Shown here: positions 56,831 to 64,000 of the stretch, in pieces
Position numbering within the stretch: position 1 is the stretch's first letter
Layout: the number at the start of each line of letters is the position of its first letter
Assembly (NCBI RefSeq): GCF_902150065.1
Contig: NC_043999.1
Coordinates: 20,773,682 to 20,837,681 of the forward strand
Direction of reading: 5' to 3'
DNA from: Myripristis murdjan
Taxonomy: Eukaryota; Chordata; Actinopteri; Holocentriformes; Holocentridae
DNA: 64,000 bases
Notes under the pieces: generated by a model
Seen by the model: the letters and a program-made list of their open reading frames with translations, nothing else
Told to the model about the DNA's origin: nothing
The model's database searches: none
Program-made: the position numbers and the translations under genes

Positions 56831-59800
56831 AAATTGTGAAGTGTTCTCCTAGTGGGGTCCGATGACCTTGCAGGGTTCTTTAGGAGATCCCAGGCGGGCA
56901 ACAGCAAAATAAGAAAAGGCTTACTTTCATTCTCCAATTGGAACGAGCAGAAAATGGGTATATCATTACCTCATTGGTTCCACTCCCACCAATTATTTCA
57001 CCACTTTTAAACACTATAAGCTTAAACCAGATTAAATGAGGTCTTAGTAAAGCAAAGAAGAGACGCTGATGAGGTCCACAGCCAGATGGCTTACTGTTTT
57101 GTAGTCCTTGGCTAAATATCTGAGATCCTCTGAAACAAGCAATTAACTACAAGGCTTGTATTGATGCAGACTGTTTCCTCAGCCTCTCTCTCCCCAAGCT
57201 GCCCTGTACGTTGCTTTCATTGCCACATAGCTGGACTGCATGAATTTATTTCGATACGTCATTTTAAGGAACAATTCACTCTGAAACACTTTTAAAAGGT
57301 TACTGGTGATGTACTTCATATTTTTGAGCCTATTTTGGTCTTTGGTGGTGTATTTTTTTTTTAATTCTTACAGTTAACCTTCCAAATTTCTAAGGCATGA
57401 CATCATACTTTCAGTGCAGCTACAATGGAAGTTGATCGCAGAAAATGTGTCAGTGAGAAATGTCAGAATTTGGCATCAGTCCCTTAGTATCAGAGAGCAG
57501 CAGATTCTTTCTGGACTCACCATTTTGCACTGCCGTTAAGTTGAAATCTGCCGCAATCCATGGTTGAAGAGCAGATCTCAATTTCTCCACTGACAGTAGC
57601 CTCAGTAGACCAGAATGCAATGCAGCATGGCTTTTTTTTTTTTTACATAAGTGGGATGATGCTCACCTTTTCTCAACTGGAAAAACTCTCACTCTGCTAT
57701 TGCTATTCCTCTCTCCACCTACACTCACAGCTGAATGCAACAAGTTCACATCAGTTCGCCAGGGCTTGTTGAGGTTTGAAAGGCATTGTGGAAAATGTAG
57801 TAAATCAAGTCGAAGCACACAAGGCCGGTCAAGAGAAACTGGGCTCAACAAAAAAGTAAATTTAAATGCTTCATCACATATTAACTCCTAGAACACACTG
57901 AATATCGCAGAGTGGTCTTATATAATGTTAAAAGCATCTGAAGGAGGAGTTTTCCCTCAAAGACATCAGGTAGACACTGCAGCAGCATGCAACACAATAC
58001 TTTGCAAAAGCAACTCCTACACAAACCTATGCGAGTGTGGTTGTCCGCTTGGTTCCGGATCAAGGTGGATCAAAGTGAATCTCTACATCAACACCGGGCA
58101 GCTGTTCACACCATCAGTTCAGAGGTGAGGAGGCTTTACATGATCCTCATGTGTTGAGAGTGGCCTCCATGCCCTCTTCCTCACAGATCTCTTACCTTAG
58201 AGCAATAACCAGAATCCACGGCTGGACCAAAACAACAACAACAAAAAAAAAAAAAATCCCTGGTCGGTCCTTCAGATCTCCTGAGCAGATGCCTCTGGGT
58301 GGTGCGATACCGCCAGGGAGGCTCAGACCTCATACAGACAGGCCCTCTCCACATCTGTCATGTGTTACAGTAGGCACTTTACTCCGCCGTTTAGGGATTT
58401 GCTTTGTTGGTGTAGAGCCGGTTTGATCACAGTCATGTTACGTGGGAAGAGGTCTGAAAATCATATTCAAGAGGATTCCGTACACGTGTGTGAGTGTGTG
58501 ACAGTGTGTTTTTTTATTGGCTTTAGAATGACAGGGTTGCTTTATTGTTTGTTCTGCCTTTTTTGCCAGTTGATGACCAGTTGCTGTGAAATCACGGCCC
58601 AGAAAAATAGAAGCTTTCCGGAGGAAGAAACTGAGTAGATTAGATAACCACATTTGGGATATGATGCAGTGACCTCACTCCTCCACAGAGTGTATTCATA
58701 TCACCAAAAAGCAATCATCTCTTCATGTGATGGGTGAGTAACAGATTTCCTTTTCAAATATGCTTTGTATTCAGACATTTTGTGACGGACAAAAGACAAC
58801 TGTTACTCAGCAATAAACAGGGAGCGCATGTCCCTAATCACTGTCCGGCAATGCACCAAATGCTGACGATGTTTTCATGCAGTTGGTTCACATTTTTGTT
58901 CAAGGCAATTGTGACGGACAGTGGAATGCAACACAGAAACAGTTTTGTGTTATCGTTACACTGTGGTGCAATTGTTTGGGTTTAGGGCAGCTCCTGTGGT
59001 TCAATGAGATAGATTCAGAGGATGCAGTGGCCACTGGATAGTCTGGTGTTCCTGAAATAGTCATAATTATAGGCCTGGAGATGGATTCTGATGGGAAATG
59101 GACAATTTTGGTCCATGAAAGCCGCAAATGCACAGTTATTATAGCCGAGCCAAGTTTAGCACATTCTTTCTGTATGAAAATGTGCCCAACTTTTGTAATG
59201 AGTTGGTGATAGGTAGACTATAACCAGCAAAACACATTCTTTGGCACTTTGTAAAGGTAAAATGTTTCACCACCCATGCAGGATTCAAATGGTCTGGCAA
59301 GTTTTATTTTCTCTTGCCAAGAAGATAAGTTAAATCATCATTGTTATTTGACAACAGAGAACTCAAAGGTCCCTGCTGGCAAAGCTCTTGGATGACCGGT
59401 GGCCATAAATTAGGCAGATCACAGAAAGGACCGTGTTTGCCAGGTGGCACTGTAACCCCCTGATGGTAATCTGTCTGGCCAATGCCAAGCTGGAGAAAGT
59501 GGCTGCACCAGCTATATTAGGATTGCTACAATTACACCCCTCCAAAGTCCATTACCTGCTATTCTATTTAAAGCTATACTGTAGCAAGCCTCCCTTCAGG
59601 CTGGCCTTTTTAGAAGTAACTTATACAATATATTATGCAGACTAAATAAAAAATATTGGGGATGCTTGCTTTTTCAGGAAGTACACTGATGAGGTGAATT
59701 CAGGTAAAGGCCACCATCCCTTACTGATTTCCCTCATTAAATGTATACCAATCACAAACGAGGAGATATACATGAAGAAAAACACACAAGGATTTTCAAG

Positions 59801-61563
59801 CTGTAAGTCAACTGAGACGTAGATTGTGCATAAGGAGCTGCAACCCAGTATCAGGAGGATGTCTGTGATGCTTTGCCCATTCAGCGTAGTTTTCACACAT
59901 ACAAAATGTTTTATATCCAGACGTGAAATTGCCCAGCCTCAGCTTTTCTAATTTCCTGTTCCATACCAAATCCAGCTACTGCACTGTATATTGTGTCTCA
60001 CTTAAGATTCATGAATTCAGGTTGGACTTCTCCATGGCGCCGGTATTGCTCGGTGAATAGAGGATCAGAACTTATCCGCTGAAATCCTCTACACCTACTG
60101 AATCAGGGTGTAGACCAGAGATCAGAGGAGGGGTGCGGCAGCTCTACCAGCCCACAGCGGGCAGCACAGCCCACCAAGCTAAGAGACGCTCAACCTCAAA
60201 ACCTCAACTGGCAAATGGAGTGATGACATCACCGTCTCTGCACCACATTTCAGCACATTGCATATGAGCTGCATATGTATTGCACAATGGAAAACAGACG
60301 CGAGCCAGGTTGTTCAATGCAGCACAGGCAGCACGCACTCCACGAACACAAGGAGCAGTGGAAGTGCTGACCTTCGGTGAAACTGAGCAGATGCCAGTGA
60401 GTCACAGGCCAAATTAAATGATATGCCTTTTCCAAAGTATTTTACAGAGCAGTTACAGTATCTCATATCACTCCCATTGTTCTTGTCAGGCTCCCCTTGC
60501 TTCTCGCAGTTTCTCCCTGTCTTAACATGTCATGCAGTCAAAAGCCATAACCTCAGCTATCCAAATGTCTATATTTTATCAGACATATTGTGTACAAGTG
60601 CCACAGGGAACTAAAACACCACTGTCTCTTCCACTCTGCAAATTTCTTCTGAGTGTTTTGCCTCCATATACCACTGGCCACAGGATATGTAAAGTCAACA
60701 AGCTGGAACAATGGCTAGATGTACAGGAAGGGAGATAAGCATCGAGTAGGTAATTTGAAGTTAAGCGGACTTACTGTAAACATGACCGTTATTGTTGGGG
60801 GTGTATTGCCAAGGGAACACATTAACAGCTGTGAACAGGCAAAGTGGCCATTACAAATAAATTATGGGATGTATTTCAGTGGTAAGATGAGTGAATGCTA
60901 GACAGTCCTCCAGTGAAATTATTTCCACTGTGGGAATACACAGGCTGGGGCTGCCAGAAGCCTACCAGCCTCCCTCAGTTTCAGGGGAATTCAGTGATAT
61001 GCAACATCTGTGTCAATATTATGGAGGTTTTTGGGGGTCTTTTTGTTCTTTTTAAGTGGTGGAAAAAGAGAGCAACTTTCAGCGACAGTATGGAAGGCTT
61101 GGAGCCAGAGGGGTATAAGAGGGTTTTGGCAAACTTTACAGAGGAGCTGAAAACAAAGAAGTGGACCCGACTTTGGTCTACTGCTGTAAATATCTTTTGA
61201 TAATGATATCATCACATAAATGCACAAATAAAGGGATGAAGAGACAGCTACACAAATAAATAGATCCTCTCAACCGCTTTTACTTGATAAGCCCTGAGAT
61301 AATCAGGTATGTAGCAGTAGGGAAACCCAACTTAACTGAGCTCATCCACATCTGGACTTGCAAAGAGAGTTTACCACCTTTTAGGCTGACATTATTAAAT
61401 CTATATTAATAATATTATATTAAGTGTTGCAGCATGGTATCAAATATGTGTTGATGATATATAATAGGAATCTTAAAGAAAATTCTCATGAAATTAATGA
61501 TTTTCTGAAAACTTGTCTTTAACCTTATCTGTTTTATGAAGTTCAGTGATTGTTCATAGCACT
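56831..61563. other. Gene desert, segment 7
   Basis: No gene supported. About 57260-57870 has repeat-like character (GGAACAATTCACTCTGAAAC start, internal T runs), but I cannot assign it. The remainder is unique AT-rich sequence. Confidence 0.4.
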
Positions 61564-61567
61564 TATC

Positions 61568-61625
<58 letters not shown>
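61564..61625. repeat. (CTAT)n tetranucleotide repeat
   Basis: About 15 uninterrupted units. Highly regular, so likely polymorphic. Confidence 0.95.
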
Positions 61626-61774
61626 AAATTTGCCATCAATCAGCCATACACCAACTAACCATGCATACTTTTATTGCCCCTGCCATTTCTGCTTAAGAGT
61701 TTGATGACTTTCTACTAAAATGCTGAGTGTCAAGTGTCCTTAATGCTAATCAGCATCCAGCTGCCTCCCCACAG

Positions 61775-61910
61775 GAGCAGAGGGCTGTTTCCTCACTGCT
61801 GTGCTGTGTAGAGGGGCTGTTCCCTCAGCAGATCCAGGCTCAGTCCGTCCAGAGTAGCGGCAGGGATGAGCGCTGGGGACTAGGCGGCAACGCAACGACG
61901 CATTTCACAG
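61775..61910 (+). other. Candidate exon (acceptor and donor present)
   Basis: TGCCTCCCCACAG precedes 61775 and TTTCACAG/GTAAAAG ends the stretch at 61910; both are good splice sites. One frame is open across the 136 bases (EQRAVSSLLCCVEGLFPQQI…), but it matches nothing I know. It may be an exon of an upstream non-coding leader, or a chance pair of sites at the edge of a CpG-rich region. Confidence 0.35.
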
Positions 61911-61984
61911 GTAAAAGTGGCTCTGGGACGAGCGGCACATCGTTTTCAATGCAGATGTAACCGTGTGCCAGCCTTTGCTGAGGT

Positions 61985-62256
61985 TCATTTTTTTCATTTT
62001 ACGACGTGTGCCGACGGCTGAGGAGGCAGGCTACTGTGCGGAGTAAACAGAGGTTGAGAGTCGCATCTGCTTTGCGTTCAACATTACAGCGGTCCCTCAA
62101 CTTGCAGCCAAGCCAAGCCAGCTACCTCGGCGCTCTCCTGTCTCTGCCGGGATTAGAGGATTTAGGACAACACAGTGACACTTTCAGGACACGGCGTCAG
62201 AGGGTGAAAGACTGAAGAGGTGGCATATTGTATTTTCAACTTGAGGCAGTGTGGCG
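61985..62256 (+). other. Candidate 5' non-coding exon of the next gene
   Basis: CpG-rich sequence ends with GTGTGGCG/GTGAGTGCC at 62256, a strong donor, and no long frame crosses it. This fits a first exon with a transcription start somewhere near 62.0 kb. By human gene order the next gene in this direction past MTPAP is JCAD, but no coding sequence in the window confirms that. Confidence 0.4.
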
Positions 62257-62332
62257 GTGAGTGCCACTATATGCGGACTAGCTCCTATCAGCTGAAGGTT
62301 AAAGATTGCTGATGGAATTAGCCAGGCTATCG

Positions 62333-62354
62333 CTAGCTCCGATTCGTGCCGCTC
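62333..62354 (+). repeat. Inverted repeat, left arm
   Basis: CTAGCTCCGATTCGTGCC plus GCTC; 21 of 22 bases match the complement of 62817-62838, with the inner 16 perfect. Confidence 0.85.
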
Positions 62355-62816
62355 TTCTGCTATGGAAGAACGTCATGCCAGTGTCCACTGAAAAATCACG
62401 CCATTTAATGTGTCCTTGCCTTTAGGTGAATTTATGTACCCGGTGGAATATTAATTAAGAGTTTTTACGAATCATTACGACTGACTCTTTTATTCGGTGT
62501 GTATCCAACACACTAAGCGGGTATTACATAAATATATTGTCAACTTCTAGAACCGGTTCGCCTGTTATTTCCACTATTTCATCCCCACACAATATGCTGT
62601 GGTGGGCGGCAGCAGGCAACGTGAACCAATTAGAGAAAACTGCGATTTTATTGAAATGAAGGACTTGTCGATGAGTTATCTCTATGCCGAAATTACCTGA
62701 GGACCAGTGGTAATGCGTACAGTGCTCTAAAAGTATGTACCTAAGCCATTAAGCGAAGCAACCTTAAACGGCCAGATGTTTTAAGGGACTTTGGCGTGCC
62801 GTCTCCATCCGAGGGA

Positions 62817-62838
62817 GAGCGGCACGAATCGGGGCTAG
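62817..62838 (-). repeat. Inverted repeat, right arm
   Basis: Complement of 62333-62354 with one difference. The 462 bases between the arms are unique sequence. Confidence 0.85.
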
Positions 62839-62900
62839 GCTAGCATGCTACGGCAGCTACCTGCAACGGAGCCAGCCGGGCTAGCATCCTGCCAAGCCTG

Positions 62901-63937
62901 TCAATCAATTTCTTGACTACATGATGACAACACTCAAGTCCAATATCTGGCTGTTCGTGTAAGGTCGGATGTTTTGGAATAACAAATAGCGAAAGGGAGA
63001 GAGCTTCAAATAGCCCTTGGCAAATGGTCTGCCAAGTTTAGGTTGCTTTGATGTTTGCATGTTGTCACTTTGTCACACCTGCAGCATGTTTGCATGATGA
63101 TGGCTTCTGCTTGACCGCTCATCTCTTTCCCCCAGTCTTCAGCAGACATTGCCTTATTACCTTACCTGGACAGGCTGTAGCCAGTATAACTGCTCTAAAT
63201 TCAGTTTGCTGTGATTGATAAATAGTTAAATATTTCACTTTCCACATCAAGCGATGGAATCTTTATTCACGGATGTCTTTTAGACCGTAAATGTTCAATT
63301 TTAATGAACACACTCATGGGATAAAACAAGTTGCGTATACTTAAGTATTTTCAAATTAAAAAAGATATATATATATCAGAATGTTGTTGCACTGGTCGAT
63401 GGCTTTAATTGTGGAGGGTCTCGACCATAAATTGTTTCTGGCGGTCTTGTCCTGTCACTCAGGGACCTCTAGAGGCCAGATTGTCATAGCCAAAATTTAA
63501 TCTGAGCTGCTCAAATGTAAGTTATTATTAAGTTATTACATAATAAGTTGCAGCATTGTACATCATCTCTTTGATGCCTTGTTAGGATATTTGTGTAGCC
63601 ACTGGTTTTATACAACTAGAGTTAATCTGTCAGTGTCTGCGCTAGCCAGGGTTCCTTATTATTTTGGATCACTGTTTGACTATGTATCTTTTAAAATGGT
63701 CCAGGAGTAATCTGTGTATCATTTCCAGGACCTACCATAGCTCAGCATATGTCAAAGCCTGTTAGTAAATGTCAGTGGAAGGAATTTTTCTAGACAGAGT
63801 AGGCTGGATCCTCACACAAACTGCAGCTGACAAACTACAAAGCCAAAGCCATTATCATTGCAAAATGTAGCACAGACCAGGTCCAACTAATTTGCGATTA
63901 CACTGAAAAGAGCAGACAGGAAAGGGAAATCTTAAGT
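62901..63937. other. Sequence after the CpG-rich region, possibly intron
   Basis: AT-rich with nothing recognised. If 62256 is a donor, this is the first intron of the next gene. Confidence 0.35.
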
Positions 63938-64000
63938 GTGTGAGTTTGTGTGTGTTTGTGTGTGCATGCTTTTGTTGGGATGTGTGTGTGTGTGTAAGTG
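63938..64000. repeat. (TG)n-rich microsatellite at the window end
   Basis: Interrupted TG runs to the right edge. Confidence 0.85.

Larger units (their letters stand above)
61840..62900. promoter_or_regulatory. CpG-rich region, probable promoter
   Basis: CpG dinucleotides are clearly denser here than in the preceding 20 kb. Examples are GACGTGTGCCGACGG, GGCAACGCAACGACGC and AACGGAGCCAGCCGG. There are no repeats and no long frame. The strand of the transcript is inferred from the donor at 62256. Confidence 0.5.

Noticed and set aside
61775-61910. Calling the candidate exon as protein-coding
   Set aside because: One frame is open, but 136 bases are too short to be informative and the peptide matches nothing known; kept only as a candidate exon.
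1-64000. CRISPR arrays, bacterial operons, rRNA, and LTR or virus-like elements
   Set aside because: The window is vertebrate nuclear DNA; no spaced direct repeats, no rRNA, and no recognisable gag, pol, env or capsid-type coding sequence or paired LTRs were seen.

Overview
The window looks like nuclear DNA of a ray-finned fish, probably a percomorph-type teleost. It has spliced vertebrate genes with short introns, abundant CA/GT microsatellites, pieces of fish Tc1-like, hAT-like and Harbinger-like DNA transposons, and tRNA-derived SINEs. Two genes are identified with confidence. A MAP3K8 (TPL2/COT) orthologue lies on the minus strand (coding exons between 16661 and 21987), and an MTPAP (mitochondrial poly(A) polymerase) orthologue lies on the plus strand (23493-34592). 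They are head to head with about 0.4-0.6 kb between their 5' ends, the same neighbourhood as human 10p11.23.

Region 1-16 kb is accessory and repeat-rich. It holds a partial tRNA-Tyr at the left edge, one tRNA-Ala, two tRNA-Gly(UCC) genes, and a six-exon protein gene that I do not recognise (3169-4851, about 362 aa). It also holds Tc1-like fragments, three members of a DNA-transposon family with doubled (terminal plus subterminal) inverted repeats, a transposase-like relic, and two near-identical copies of a ~540-bp block, each carrying a CTCF-like motif. The tRNA-Ala sits between the two surviving ends of a Tc1-like element.

Region 16.6-35.1 kb is the MAP3K8/MTPAP pair. MAP3K8 is a cytoplasmic MAP3K of innate immune (TLR/TNF to MEK-ERK) signalling; MTPAP polyadenylates mitochondrial mRNAs. 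Both conceptual proteins are intact across all exons, with matching splice phases, and all catalytic residues are present.

Region 35-61.7 kb is a gene desert with no convincing exon. It holds microsatellites, one clear hAT-type non-autonomous element with its 8-bp target duplication (42441-43267), a few interspersed repeats and SINE pieces, and long unique stretches that could hold conserved regulatory sequence. At 61.8-62.9 kb the sequence becomes CpG-rich, with a candidate spliced 5' exon. By human gene order (JCAD, MTPAP, MAP3K8) this is where the JCAD promoter would be expected; that identity is inference only. No LTR or virus-like element was recognised.
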